From Streptomyces sp. NBC_01446 (GTDB taxonomy: Bacteria > Actinomycetota > Actinomycetes > Streptomycetales > Streptomycetaceae), in NCBI RefSeq assembly GCF_026340095.1, contig NZ_JAPEPO010000002.1, positions 992,001 to 1,056,000 of the forward strand: a stretch of 64,000 bases of DNA. Direction: 5' to 3'. The translations under genes and the position numbers were made by a program. Numbering within the stretch: the stretch's first letter is position 1; the number at the start of each line of letters is the position of its first letter. This document shows positions 27,108 to 35,521 of the stretch, in pieces. The notes beneath the pieces are model-generated. The model was not told the DNA's origin, ran no database searches, and was given only the letters and a program-made list of their open reading frames with translations.

Positions 27108-27890
27108 GTGACATCAGGGGTCCGTGGGGTGAAGTCGGCGTTGCGCACGGTCGCGCTACTGGAACTTCTCGCGGCGAGGGGCGACCGGCCCGCACGCCTG
27201 GACGAACTCGCCGAGGAGCTGGACGTGCCGCGCAGCAGCATGTACCAACTGCTGCGGACCCTCGTCGAGAGCGGCTGGGTGCGTACGGACACCACCGGTT
27301 CGCTGTACGGAATCGGAATCCGCACCCTTCTCACGGGCACGAGCTACCTCGACAGCGACCCACGTGTGCGTGTCGTGCGCCCGTATCTCGACGAGGCGTC
27401 GGACGCGCTCGGCGAGACGATCCACCTGGCGCGGCTCGACGGTCCGCACGTCGTCTATCTCGCGACCCGCGAGTCCCACGAGTACCTGCGCACCATCAGC
27501 CGTGTCGGCCGCCGGGTCCCCGCACACGCCGGCGCCCTCGGAAAAGCGTTGCTCGCCGAGCGTTCGGACAGCGAACTACCGCTCGCCGAGGGCCCGTTGG
27601 CCGCCCTGACGGAGAACACCCACACCGACCGCGACGCGTTGCTCACCGACCTGAGGGGCGTCCGCGAACGGGGCTACTCCATCGACCGCGAGGAGACGGT
27701 GACCGGCATCGCGGGCTTCGGCTTCGCCCTGCGGTACGACGCTCCGGCGGTCGACGCCATCAGCTGCTCGGTTCCGGTCGCCCGCCTCACCGGGGAGCGC
27801 CAGGAACGCGTCGTCGCCGTCATGCGGGATGTACAGACGAGGATCGAGGCGCTGCTGTCGCCCCGCTCGGGGGCGCCCGACTGGCGGTGA
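27108..27890 (+). CDS. IclR-family regulator of the glucarate operon
   Basis: The 260-residue protein has an IclR winged helix (VKSALRTVALLELLAARGDR, LDELAEELDVPRSSMYQLLRTL) and effector domain (LGETIHLARLDGPHVVYLATRES, SVGRRVPAHAGALGKALLA-type, GYSIDREETVTGIAGFGFAL). Start is GTG 27108 after AGGGGGA. It is divergent from kdgD, so it is the likely glucarate-responsive regulator. Confidence 0.93.
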   Translation: MTSGVRGVKSALRTVALLELLAARGDRPARLDELAEELDVPRSSMYQLLRTLVESGWVRTDTTGSLYGIGIRTLLTGTSYLDSDPRVRVVRPYLDEASDALGETIHLARLDGPHVVYLATRESHEYLRTISRVGRRVPAHAGALGKALLAERSDSELPLAEGPLAALTENTHTDRDALLTDLRGVRERGYSIDREETVTGIAGFGFALRYDAPAVDAISCSVPVARLTGERQERVVAVMRDVQTRIEALLSPRSGAPDWR

Positions 27891-27932
27891 GTGCGAGCGG
27901 GGGCGTACTGGATCGGTTGCCCCCGGCCTCCG

Positions 27933-28808
27933 TCACAGGTGGCGGAGCAGGGCCTCCAACGCCGGATTGTCGTTGTTCCTGCGCCACACCAGATTCAGCT
28001 CGACCGGCTTGGGTTCCCTCAGGGACAGCGGCTTGTAGGTGATCCCGCCGAACCTCATCTGCGCCGCGGCCTCCGGGACCAGGGCGATGCCCCAGCCCGC
28101 GTTCACCATCGCCAGAATGCTGTGCACCTGGCTGAGGTACTGGGTGAAGACGGGTGTGACCTGGGCGGCGCGGAAGATGCTGACGAGCAGCTCGTGGAAG
28201 TAGCGGGCCTCGACCGGCGAGTACATCAGGACCTCCTCCCCGTCGAAGTCCTCCACGCGCAGGTCGCCCTCGCGCGCGGCGAGCGGATGGCCCGTGGGCA
28301 GCGCGGCGAGCAGACCCTCCCTGACCGCGGGCCGGGTCTCCAGGTCGGGCCCGGTGTTCGCGGGGCGGATCATGCCCAGGTCGAGGGAGCCTTCGGTGAT
28401 GGCCTCCAGCTGGTCGCGGGTGACCAGTTCACGCAGTACCACCTCCACGCGGGGCATGGCCGAGCGGGCCACTTCGAGCAGCGTGCCGAGGGCCGAGTTC
28501 GCGCTGGCCGCCGTGAACCCGATGGCGATGGCTCCGGCCTCGCCGGCCGACACCTGCCGTACGGCGAGGGCCGCGTGCTCGGACTGGCGCAGGATGTGGC
28601 GCGCCTCGTTGAGGAACGTGCGGCCCGCCGGGGTGAGCCGGACGGAGCGGTTGGTGCGTTCGAGGAGCTGTACGCCAAGGTCGTGCTCCAGGAGCTGGAT
28701 CTGCCGGCTCAGCGGGGGCTGAGTCATCCGGAGGCGCTCCGCGGCGCGGGTGAAGTGCAGTTCCTCGGCCACGGCCACGAAGCTCACGAGCTGTGCCAGC
28801 GTGAACAA
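27933..28808 (-). CDS. LysR-family regulator of the galactarate branch
   Basis: The 291-residue protein has the LysR N-terminus (LAQLVSFVAVAEELHFTRAAERLRMTQPPLSRQIQLLE) and a periplasmic-binding-like effector domain (AIAIGFTAASANSALGTLLE). It belongs to the CatR/CbbR-like group of aromatic and sugar-acid regulators. It is divergent from the galactarate/talarate dehydratase gene. The two promoters downstream of it share an upstream element that is probably its target. Confidence 0.93.
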   Translation of the reverse strand: MFTLAQLVSFVAVAEELHFTRAAERLRMTQPPLSRQIQLLEHDLGVQLLERTNRSVRLTPAGRTFLNEARHILRQSEHAALAVRQVSAGEAGAIAIGFTAASANSALGTLLEVARSAMPRVEVVLRELVTRDQLEAITEGSLDLGMIRPANTGPDLETRPAVREGLLAALPTGHPLAAREGDLRVEDFDGEEVLMYSPVEARYFHELLVSIFRAAQVTPVFTQYLSQVHSILAMVNAGWGIALVPEAAAQMRFGGITYKPLSLREPKPVELNLVWRRNNDNPALEALLRHL

Positions 28809-28820
28809 TGATTCTCTCCG

Positions 28821-28874
28821 GGTATCAGCGCATGCAAAATTGGTCTTGGACGTGGATCAATCGCCGACTCTAGC
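28821..28874 (+). promoter_or_regulatory. Galactarate-dehydratase promoter with shared upstream box
   Basis: TTGGAC (28846-28851), 17 bp, TCTAGC (28869-28874). The region upstream from GGTATC (28821) through TGCAAAAT aligns without gaps with the promoter at 30289-30342. It overlaps the lysR start side, the expected place for LysR regulation. Confidence 0.75.
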
Positions 28875-29014
28875 TTCAAGGGGAGTCAACGCCTCCGTCG
28901 GCCGCACGGCCGACAGCAGCCCGCGCCGACAGCAGCCGCCCCCACCCGCCGACTCGGCAGGGCGCGCGCAGCATGCCGGCCGGTCGCATCCGCCTCACAC
29001 CCCAGGGACACGAA

Positions 29015-30196
29015 GTGGTGACGAAGACCCACACGACCACCAACGCAGCGCACGTCGCAGGCGAGGCGACGCTCGACAGGATCTCCTGGATCAAGCTCTC
29101 CTCGGTCACCCTGCCACTGGCCACGCCGATCAGCGACGCCAAGGTCCTCACCGGGCGCCAGAAGCCCATGACCGAAGTGGCGTTCCTCTTCGTGGAACTG
29201 GAGACCGAGCAGGGGCACGAGGGCATCGGCTTCAGCTACTCCAAGCGAGCCGGCGGCCCCGGCCAGTTCGCCCACGCCAGGGAGATCGCCGACAACCTGC
29301 TCGGCGAGGACCCCAGCGACATCGGCAAGATCTGGACGAAGCTGGCCTGGTCCGGCGCCTCGGTGGGCCGCAGCGGTCTGGCCACGCAGGCCATCGCCGC
29401 GTACGACGTGGCCCTGTGGGACCTCAAGGCCAAGCGCGCGGGCCTGCCCCTGGCCAAACTCCTGGGTGCCCACCGCGACTCCGTACGCTGCTACAACACC
29501 TCCGGCGGCTTCCTGCACACCCCGACCGAGCAGGTGCTCGACAACGCCTCCGCCTCCCTGGCGAGCGGTATCGGCGGCATCAAGATCAAGGTCGGCAACC
29601 CCGACCGCAAGCAGGACCTCCGCCGCCTGACCACCGTCCGCGAGCACATCGGCGACGGCGCCCCGCTCATGGTCGACGCGAACCAGCAGTGGGACCGGCC
29701 GACCGCTCAGCGGATGGGCCGGGCCATGGAGGAGTTCGACCTCGTCTGGATCGAGGAGCCGCTCGACGCCTACGACGCCCAGGGGCACGCCGCGCTCGCC
29801 GCGTCGCTCGACACCCCCATCGCCACCGGTGAGATGCTCGCCAGCGTCGCCGAGCACTACGAGCTGATCCGCCACAACGCGGCGGACATCATCCAGCCCG
29901 ACGCGCCCCGGATCGGCGGCATCACGCAGTTCCTCAAGCTGGCCGCGCTGGCCGAACACCACAACCTCCAGCTCGCACCGCACTTCGCGATGGAGATCCA
30001 CCTCCACCTCGCGGCCGCCTACCCGATCGAGCCGTGGGTGGAGCACTTCGACTGGCTGGAGCCGCTGTTCAACGAGCGCCTCACCATCAGCGACGGCCGC
30101 ATGCACGTCCCGTCCCGACCCGGCCTCGGCATCACCCTCACCGACCAGGCCCGCGCCTGGACCCAGGCGACCCACGAGGCCGGCAAGCGCCACTGA
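29015..30196 (+). CDS. Galactarate/L-talarate dehydratase-like enolase-superfamily enzyme
   Basis: The 393-residue enzyme has mandelate-racemase features: GIGGIKIKVGN (KxK), LMVDANQQWD (Asp, Asn), LVWIEEPLDAYD (Glu), ATGEMLASVAEH (Glu), and QLAPHFAMEIHLHLAAA with the catalytic His. This combination matches the TalrD/GalrD group, which dehydrates galactarate or L-talarate to KDG stereoisomers. GTG at 29015 follows AGGGA; GTG at 29018 is equally possible. The next gene encodes a second KDG dehydratase, which fits. Confidence 0.85.
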   Translation: MVTKTHTTTNAAHVAGEATLDRISWIKLSSVTLPLATPISDAKVLTGRQKPMTEVAFLFVELETEQGHEGIGFSYSKRAGGPGQFAHAREIADNLLGEDPSDIGKIWTKLAWSGASVGRSGLATQAIAAYDVALWDLKAKRAGLPLAKLLGAHRDSVRCYNTSGGFLHTPTEQVLDNASASLASGIGGIKIKVGNPDRKQDLRRLTTVREHIGDGAPLMVDANQQWDRPTAQRMGRAMEEFDLVWIEEPLDAYDAQGHAALAASLDTPIATGEMLASVAEHYELIRHNAADIIQPDAPRIGGITQFLKLAALAEHHNLQLAPHFAMEIHLHLAAAYPIEPWVEHFDWLEPLFNERLTISDGRMHVPSRPGLGITLTDQARAWTQATHEAGKRH

Positions 30197-30288
30197 CGCC
30201 TCATCACGCAACACCTTTTCCCGTCCGCGCCTCCTTTATGGAGGCGCGGACGAGCCATGCCCGCACCTTCCACGCGTCATACCGACCC

Positions 30289-30342
30289 GGTATCGCCGGA
30301 TGCGAAATCAGTGTTGGACCGGCATGAGTCGTTGCTCGTAGC
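30289..30342 (+). promoter_or_regulatory. Second KDG-dehydratase promoter sharing the LysR-type box
   Basis: TTGGAC (30314-30319), 17 bp, CGTAGC (30337-30342). GGTATC, the ATGC-(A/G)AAAT element and the -35 sit at identical relative positions to those at 28821-28874. Confidence 0.75.
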
Positions 30343-30397
30343 GTCGTCACCAGGGGCACCCATCACGCCTCACCCCGACTCCAGGAGCAGAACGCAC

Positions 30398-31330
30398 ATG
30401 ACGTCGTCCTACACCCCGTCAGAACTCGGCCGGCGCATCGGATCCGGCCTCCTGTCCTTCCCCGTCACCCACTTCACGGCCGACGAACTCTCCTTCGACG
30501 AGAGCGCCTACCGCGACAGCATTACGCGCCTGGGCGAGTACGAGGTGGGCGGTCTGTTCGCCGCGGGCGGCACCGGCGAGTTCTTCTCCCTGACGGGCTC
30601 CGAGGTCGAACGCGTCGTCGCCGCGGCCGTGCAGAGCGCCCCCGAGGGAATGCCCGTCCTGGCCCCGGCCGGTTACGGCACACGCACGGCCGTCGAGTAC
30701 GCGCAGGCCGCGGAACGCGCGGGCGCCGACGGCATCCTGCTCTTCCCTCCGTACCTCACCGAGGCCGGACAGGAGGGCCTGGCCGACCATGTGGAGGCCG
30801 TGTGCCGCGCCACGTCGCTCGGCGTCATCGTCTACAGCCGCGCCAACGCCGTCTACACCGCGCCCACGCTCGCCCGGATCGCCGACCGCTGCCCCAACCT
30901 CATCGGCTACAAGGACGGCGTCGGAGACATCGACGCCATGACGCGGATCCACACCCGCCTCGGCGAGCGCCTCACCTACATCGGGGGCCTGCCCACCGCG
31001 GAGATGTTCGCCCTCCCCTACCTCGAACTCGGCGTCACCACCTACTCGTCGGCCATCTTCAACTTCCTGCCCGAGTTCGCCCTCGAGTTCTACGGCGCCG
31101 TCCGCGAGCGCAAGCACGACAGCGTCATCAAGCTCCTCGACGACTTCGTCCTGCCGTACACCGAGATCCGCAACCGGCGGCCCGGCTACGCGGTGAGCAT
31201 CGTGAAGGCGGGGATGACGGCGGTCGGCCACAGCGCGGGGCCGGTGCGCCCGCCCCTGACCGACCTGACGCAGGACGAACTGGCCGAGCTGGCCGCGCTC
31301 ATCAACGGCCTTAACCCGCAGACGTCCTGA
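30398..31330 (+). CDS. 5-dehydro-4-deoxyglucarate dehydratase, second copy
   Basis: This 310-residue DapA-fold paralogue has VGGLFAAGGTGEFFSL, GVIVYSRANAVYTAPTL, LIGYKDGVGDID (Schiff-base Lys) and the C-terminal GPVRPPLTDLTQDELAEL. It is only moderately similar to the kdgD at 26 kb, so it is not a recent duplicate. It follows the galactarate/talarate dehydratase and would process its product. The ATG follows AGGAGCAG. It has its own promoter resembling that of the dehydratase gene. Confidence 0.92.
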   Translation: MTSSYTPSELGRRIGSGLLSFPVTHFTADELSFDESAYRDSITRLGEYEVGGLFAAGGTGEFFSLTGSEVERVVAAAVQSAPEGMPVLAPAGYGTRTAVEYAQAAERAGADGILLFPPYLTEAGQEGLADHVEAVCRATSLGVIVYSRANAVYTAPTLARIADRCPNLIGYKDGVGDIDAMTRIHTRLGERLTYIGGLPTAEMFALPYLELGVTTYSSAIFNFLPEFALEFYGAVRERKHDSVIKLLDDFVLPYTEIRNRRPGYAVSIVKAGMTAVGHSAGPVRPPLTDLTQDELAELAALINGLNPQTS

Positions 31331-31774
31331 CGCTCCATCGGAGCACCGGCCACCGGATCATCGAGCCGGCCGGTTCACAGCTTGAACACCGCTCCGCGCC
31401 ACGTCCACCCCGCGCGCCACCAGGGCCTGCGAGACGGCTGCCGCCTTCAGTTCCGCCTCGAAGAAGCCGACGGCGGCCGGGCCGCGCAGGCCGCCGCCCA
31501 TCCGGGCAGCGCCGAGTCGACACCCAGCACCACGACGAGCGCTGACCGGATCCCGGCCTGAGTACGGATACAGGGGCCCCTGCACGCAGGCGCGATTTTG
31601 CCGTCATTTTTGCATCCGACCGCACAACCATTTCATGAATGCCATTCGCGCGACCACGCAAAGAAGAATTCGAAGAATGGTGGAACTGGCGGGCCGCGAG
31701 TGCAGTCTTATCCGGTGACCAGAAGCCCGCAGGATTCACTGCGGCACCGAATGACGGGGAAGGTTCCACCGACC
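31331..31774. other. Intergenic stretch with a possible leftward remnant
   Basis: The 444-bp gap contains a leftward 75-codon frame (31358-31585) whose C-terminal half (AAVGFFEAELKAAAVSQALVARGVDVA, listed by its key part FFEAELKAAAVSQAL) looks protein-like but is unsupported by a ribosome site. The right part (31600-31720) is AT-richer and probably holds the promoter of the secreted-protein gene. Confidence 0.35.
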
Positions 31775-32275
31775 ATGCACGCTCGCACCCGCACCGCTCT
31801 CTTCGCCTCCGCCGCTATCGCGGCCACGCTCTCCCTCACCGCGATCACCCCGGCCCTGGCCGGCACGTCCGCCCACACCACGGCCGTCGCCGCCGCCCCG
31901 GCACCGTCCCAGGGCGACCCGCGCAGCACCACCAACCGCGTCGCCGATTTCTACGGCGCGTACATCGACTCGATCTGGGACAACGAGGACCCGGCCGCCG
32001 GCGCCAACGCCAAGGCGCTGCGCTCCTTCTACCTGTCGGCGGCGGCGCAGAAGAAGGTCGCCGCGTTCGAGGCGAAGGAGCACGCCGACGGGATCCTGTT
32101 CGCGCAGAACGTGCCCGTGAAGTGGAAGGTCGACTACACGGGCTCCGGCGCGGGCCACGCGACCTCGCTCGTCACGCTCACCTGGAGCGACGGCGCCAAC
32201 CCCGAGGTCACCAAGATCAAGGTCCAGTCGGACCTCCAGACCCGCAAGATCACCGACCTGGCGGCCGTCAACTAG
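31775..32275 (+). CDS. Secreted protein of unknown function
   Basis: A clear signal peptide (MHARTRTALFASAAIAATLS to TPALAG) precedes a domain of about 130 residues (VADFYGAYIDSIWDNEDPAAG, LRSFYLSAAAQKKV, VKWKVDYTGSGAGHATSLV) resembling the small secreted proteins of actinobacteria with an NTF2-like pattern. ATG 31775 is preceded by GGAAGG; an ATG at 31751 is also in frame. It is followed by a strong hairpin terminator. Confidence 0.75.
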   Translation: MHARTRTALFASAAIAATLSLTAITPALAGTSAHTTAVAAAPAPSQGDPRSTTNRVADFYGAYIDSIWDNEDPAAGANAKALRSFYLSAAAQKKVAAFEAKEHADGILFAQNVPVKWKVDYTGSGAGHATSLVTLTWSDGANPEVTKIKVQSDLQTRKITDLAAVN

Positions 32276-32292
32276 CCCGCACCGCACACCGA

Positions 32293-32324
32293 TGGCCCGT
32301 ATCGGAGACGTCCGGTACGGGCCA
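32293..32324 (+). terminator. Terminator of the secreted-protein gene
   Basis: TGGCCCGTA (32293-32301) pairs with TACGGGCCA (32316-32324), and the inner CGGA/TCCG extends the stem around a GACG loop. It lies 17 bp after the stop codon. Confidence 0.8.
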
Positions 32325-32663
32325 CGCGCGCATCCCCCTTTCACAGGGGCATTCAAAAGCACGGAGGTCGGCCGCAATCGCCGGGACGCGTTTTACTTTT
32401 CAGCTTCGACTGTATTCGTGTCCTCGAAATTCGGTCCGCCCCGAGGATCTCAGCAGATGCGAGCAATTCAGTACTGCTCGGCTACGCGCGGACGGCCCGG
32501 AGCGCTCTGACCAAGTCAACCGGCTTGCGTCGTAATGACGTTGTGGATGCGGGGACTGATGCCGTGGTCGCCGTAGAGGCCTGACCGACCTCGACCGCGC
32601 AGCAGACGACTAAGGGCAAGGAGAGTGTCCGCTCCCTTGCCCTCTTCAACATATAGCGCACAG
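32325..32663. other. Intergenic stretch with a hairpin, no clear gene
   Basis: About 340 bp of lower GC. It contains a protein-like tail DVVDAGTDAVVAVEA then stop in one frame, and an imperfect hairpin AGGGCAAGGAG / CTCCCTTGCCCT at about 32613-32643 that may be a terminator. No full gene can be supported. Confidence 0.4.
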
Positions 32664-32684
32664 GGGGCCTTGCGGCAAGGCCCC
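32664..32684 (+). promoter_or_regulatory. Rifamycin-associated-element-like palindrome
   Basis: GGGGCCTTGC and GCAAGGCCCC form perfect arms around a single central G (21 bp), 163 bp upstream of the rifampicin-monooxygenase-like gene. It closely resembles, from memory, the rifamycin-associated element (about GGGGCTTGCGGCAAGCCCC) found before rifamycin-resistance genes in actinobacteria. It probably makes the gene rifamycin-inducible. Confidence 0.75.
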
Positions 32685-32846
32685 GGTCCTGGCGCAGAAT
32701 GGCCGGCCTGGGCCAGGACCTGCGGAAATCAGGGATTCGCGAAGTGCTTACACCTCTGTCGACGCGCGGTCATGCGTGATCGTGTGCGCGTCGTCGGACT
32801 TCGCGGCGCGGCCCGCCGTCATTCAACTCGTCACGTAGGGGATTTC

Positions 32847-34274
32847 ATGATCGACGTCATCGTTGTCGGCAGCGGACCGACCGGCTTGATGCTGGCCGGT
32901 GAGCTGCGGCTGCACGGTGTGAACGTGGTCGTGCTGGAGAAGCTGACCGAGCCGACCAAGGAGTCCCGCGGACAGGGCCTGCACGCGCGCAGCGTGGAGG
33001 TGATGGACCAGCGCGGCCTGCTGGACCGGTTCCTCGCGGTCAGCGAGAAGTTCAGCGCCGGCGGTCTCTACGGCGGCATCGTCAAGCCGTGGCCGGCCCG
33101 GTTGGACACCGCCCACCCGTTCGGCGTCACCGCCTCGCAGCCCGTCACCGAGCGGCTGCTCAACGAGCGAGCGCTCGAACTCGGGGCCGAGATCCGGCGC
33201 GGGTGCGAGGTGGCCGGGGTGAGCCAGGACGAAGACGAGGTGACCGTCGAGCTGACCGACGGCGCGCAGCTGCGCGCGCGCTACCTGGTCGGGTGCGACG
33301 GCGGCCGCAGCGTGGTGCGCAAGCAGCTCGGCGTCGGCTTCCCCGGCGAGCCCGCCACGATCGAGACGCTGCTGGGCGAGATGGGCGCGACCGAGGATCC
33401 GGAGACGATCACCGCCGTCGTCGAGGAAGTCCGCAAGACCCAACTGCGGTTCGGCGTCATCCCTCAGGGCGACGGGATGTACCGCATCGTCGTGCCCGCC
33501 GCGGACGTGGCCGAGGACCGTGCGACAGCGCCGACCCTCGATGACTTCAAGGAGCGACTGCGGGCGATCGCCGGGACCGACTTCGGCGCGCACTCGCCGC
33601 GCTGGCTGTCCCGGTTCGGCGACGCCACCCGGCAGGCCGAGCGCTACCGTGTCGGACGGGTGTTCCTGGCCGGCGACGCGGCGCACATCCACCCCCCGAC
33701 CGGCGGACAGGGGCTCAACCTCGGTGTCCAGGACGCCTTCAACCTCGGCTGGAAGCTGGCGGCCGCGGTCAACGGCTGGGCGCCGGAAGGGCTGTTGGAC
33801 AGCTACCACACCGAACGACACCCGGTGGGCGCCCGCGTGCTGGACAACACCCGTGCGCAGATAACCCTGTTGGGGACCGATCCAGGTGCGACCGCACTGC
33901 GGGAGCTGTTCTCGAAGCTGATGGACTTCGAGGAGGTGAACCGGTACGTGACCGAGATCATCACCGCGGTCGGGGTCCGCTACGACTTCGGCGAGGGCCA
34001 CGAGCTGCTCGGCCGTCGGATGCGGGACGTCGAGCTGAAGCAGGGGCGTCTCTACGAGCTGATGCACGACGGACGCGGGCTGCTCCTCGACCCGACAGGC
34101 AGCCTCACGGTGGCGGGCTGGGCGAACCGGGTCGACCACGTCGTCGACGTCAGCGACCAACTGGACGTTCCCGCGGTACTACTGCGGCCGGACGGTCACG
34201 TGACGTGGGTCGGTGAGGACCAGCAGGATCTGCGCAACCACTTGTCCAAGTGGTTTGGTTCTGCTGTTAGTTGA
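32847..34274 (+). CDS. rox: Rifampicin monooxygenase-like FAD enzyme
   Basis: The 475-residue class A flavoprotein monooxygenase has VIVVGSGPTGLMLAGELRLHG (FAD GxGxxG, key part VGSGPTG), YLVGCDGGRS (second FAD/NADPH motif) and VFLAGDAAHIHPPTGGQGLN (FAD ribityl site). Across its length it reads very like streptomycete Rox proteins that hydroxylate rifampicin, including the C-terminal VLLRPDGHVTWVGEDQQDL. A rifamycin-associated-element-like palindrome upstream supports a resistance role. A tetracycline or other aromatic substrate is the alternative. ATG at 32847. Confidence 0.88.
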   Translation: MIDVIVVGSGPTGLMLAGELRLHGVNVVVLEKLTEPTKESRGQGLHARSVEVMDQRGLLDRFLAVSEKFSAGGLYGGIVKPWPARLDTAHPFGVTASQPVTERLLNERALELGAEIRRGCEVAGVSQDEDEVTVELTDGAQLRARYLVGCDGGRSVVRKQLGVGFPGEPATIETLLGEMGATEDPETITAVVEEVRKTQLRFGVIPQGDGMYRIVVPAADVAEDRATAPTLDDFKERLRAIAGTDFGAHSPRWLSRFGDATRQAERYRVGRVFLAGDAAHIHPPTGGQGLNLGVQDAFNLGWKLAAAVNGWAPEGLLDSYHTERHPVGARVLDNTRAQITLLGTDPGATALRELFSKLMDFEEVNRYVTEIITAVGVRYDFGEGHELLGRRMRDVELKQGRLYELMHDGRGLLLDPTGSLTVAGWANRVDHVVDVSDQLDVPAVLLRPDGHVTWVGEDQQDLRNHLSKWFGSAVS

Positions 34275-34355
34275 GTGCGCCGGGCCCAGCGGGGCAGGGG
34301 CCTGATCAGGGGACAGGAGTCCGCGTGAACCGGCCCCCGCTCCACGGCTCGTGGC

Positions 34356-34766
34356 CTACGCGTCGCTGCCCGAGGTGTCGGGGAACGAGTGGTGCTCGTG
34401 CGCCACGGTCCAGCGTCCCTCTTGCTTGCGCAGCCCGAGCGTCAGGCGCAGGCGGTTCTCCGGCTGCGCGGCCAGGTCGTCCGGGGTTCCGCAGTGCAGC
34501 AGGGCATGGGCGTAGGCGACATCGTCGCCGGCGGTGACGTCGAGGGACACGAGGTCGAACACCGCCCCTTGCGCCTGCCACTCGAAGAACGGCGGCCACG
34601 TCTCGCGGTAGGCGTCGAGGCCGCGTACGCCGTCGTGGGGCGGCGGTACGTCGAACATCACGATGTCGTCGGCGTGGTCGGCCACGACGCCCTTCATGTC
34701 GCCCGCGTGCACCGCCGCGGCCCATCGCTCGACCAGGGCCCGAATCTGCAGCTCGTCGTCCGTCAT
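34356..34766 (-). CDS. SnoaL/SgcJ-like NTF2-fold protein
   Basis: The 136-residue protein (MTDDELQIRALVERWAAAVH start, MFDVPPPHDGVRGLDAYRETW, GRWTVAHEHHSFP) fits the SgcJ/EcaC-like polyketide-cyclase-related NTF2 family. Members may act as small cyclases or dehydratases; most are uncharacterised. It is convergent with the rox-like gene. No partner genes clarify its role. Confidence 0.8.
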   Translation of the reverse strand: MTDDELQIRALVERWAAAVHAGDMKGVVADHADDIVMFDVPPPHDGVRGLDAYRETWPPFFEWQAQGAVFDLVSLDVTAGDDVAYAHALLHCGTPDDLAAQPENRLRLTLGLRKQEGRWTVAHEHHSFPDTSGSDA

Positions 34767-34847
34767 GGCCGGCTCACCGTCCTTTCGACGCGCGGCGCGC
34801 GTCTCAGTCGCCCCGTCTCCCCGACCCGTTCGTCTCTCCCCCCACGC

Positions 34848-35351
34848 TCATACGCTAGCTCCGTTCGCATGTGCCCGGGCCCTGCGCTCCGTGACGAACC
34901 CGGCCGTCACGACCAGTACGCCGGCGGTTACACCGAACGCGGCGGTGAGGCCGTTCAGCCACGCGTAGGCATTGCTGCTGGGGTACGTGGTTCCGTCGTC
35001 CAGCACGCAGTCGAAGCGCAGCGGCACGTAGGAAGTCCGGTGCCCGACCAGGTGCTGGAGGGTGCTGTCGTCGACGTCGGCGTCACGGCACGAGGGCGCC
35101 GGAGACGAGGAGGCGCCGCTCTCCGACTCGTGCGCGGACAGCTGCACCGCGCCGAGGCCGAGCACGTACAGGCCGACTGCCGCTGCCGCAGCCATCGCGG
35201 CACACCACCGCAGCAGATCTCGTGACCAGTCCGCCCGGCGGCCGGGAAGGGCGACGGACACGAACTTGACGACCACCGCGACGACCCAGACGGGGATCGC
35301 GAGCAGAGCGGGCAGTGCCAGAAAGACGAACACGAGCCAGGCACCCTTCAC
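34848..35351 (-). CDS. Membrane protein of unknown function
   Basis: 167 residues with three or four membrane segments (LVFVFLALPALLAIPVWVVAVVVKFVSVAL, key part FLALPALLAIPVWVVA; AAMAAAAAVGLYVLG; AAFGVTAGVLVVTAGFV) and an exposed loop with two cysteines (SCRDADVDD, FDCVLDDGTTYP). No family is recognised. It lies 81 bp before the SnoaL-like gene in the same direction. Confidence 0.6.
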   Translation of the reverse strand: MKGAWLVFVFLALPALLAIPVWVVAVVVKFVSVALPGRRADWSRDLLRWCAAMAAAAAVGLYVLGLGAVQLSAHESESGASSSPAPSCRDADVDDSTLQHLVGHRTSYVPLRFDCVLDDGTTYPSSNAYAWLNGLTAAFGVTAGVLVVTAGFVTERRARAHANGASV

Positions 35352-35521
35352 AGGCGTTCGGCGCGGGCGAGTTCATGGAGCGGAGCTCGGCCGCCTTGAC
35401 CGGAGTAGACCTTCGAAGGCCTCAACAGGTTGTGGTCCCGCCTGATCTTCACGGGTTCGCGCTCACCGGGTGGGACTCCCAGTACCAGGTAGATCCGCGC
35501 CGGGCGGTGCACAGTGGAGTC

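Noticed and set aside
31358..31585. A 75-codon leftward frame before the secreted protein gene
   Set aside because: Only half looks protein-like and there is no ribosome site; noted as a possible remnant, not called.
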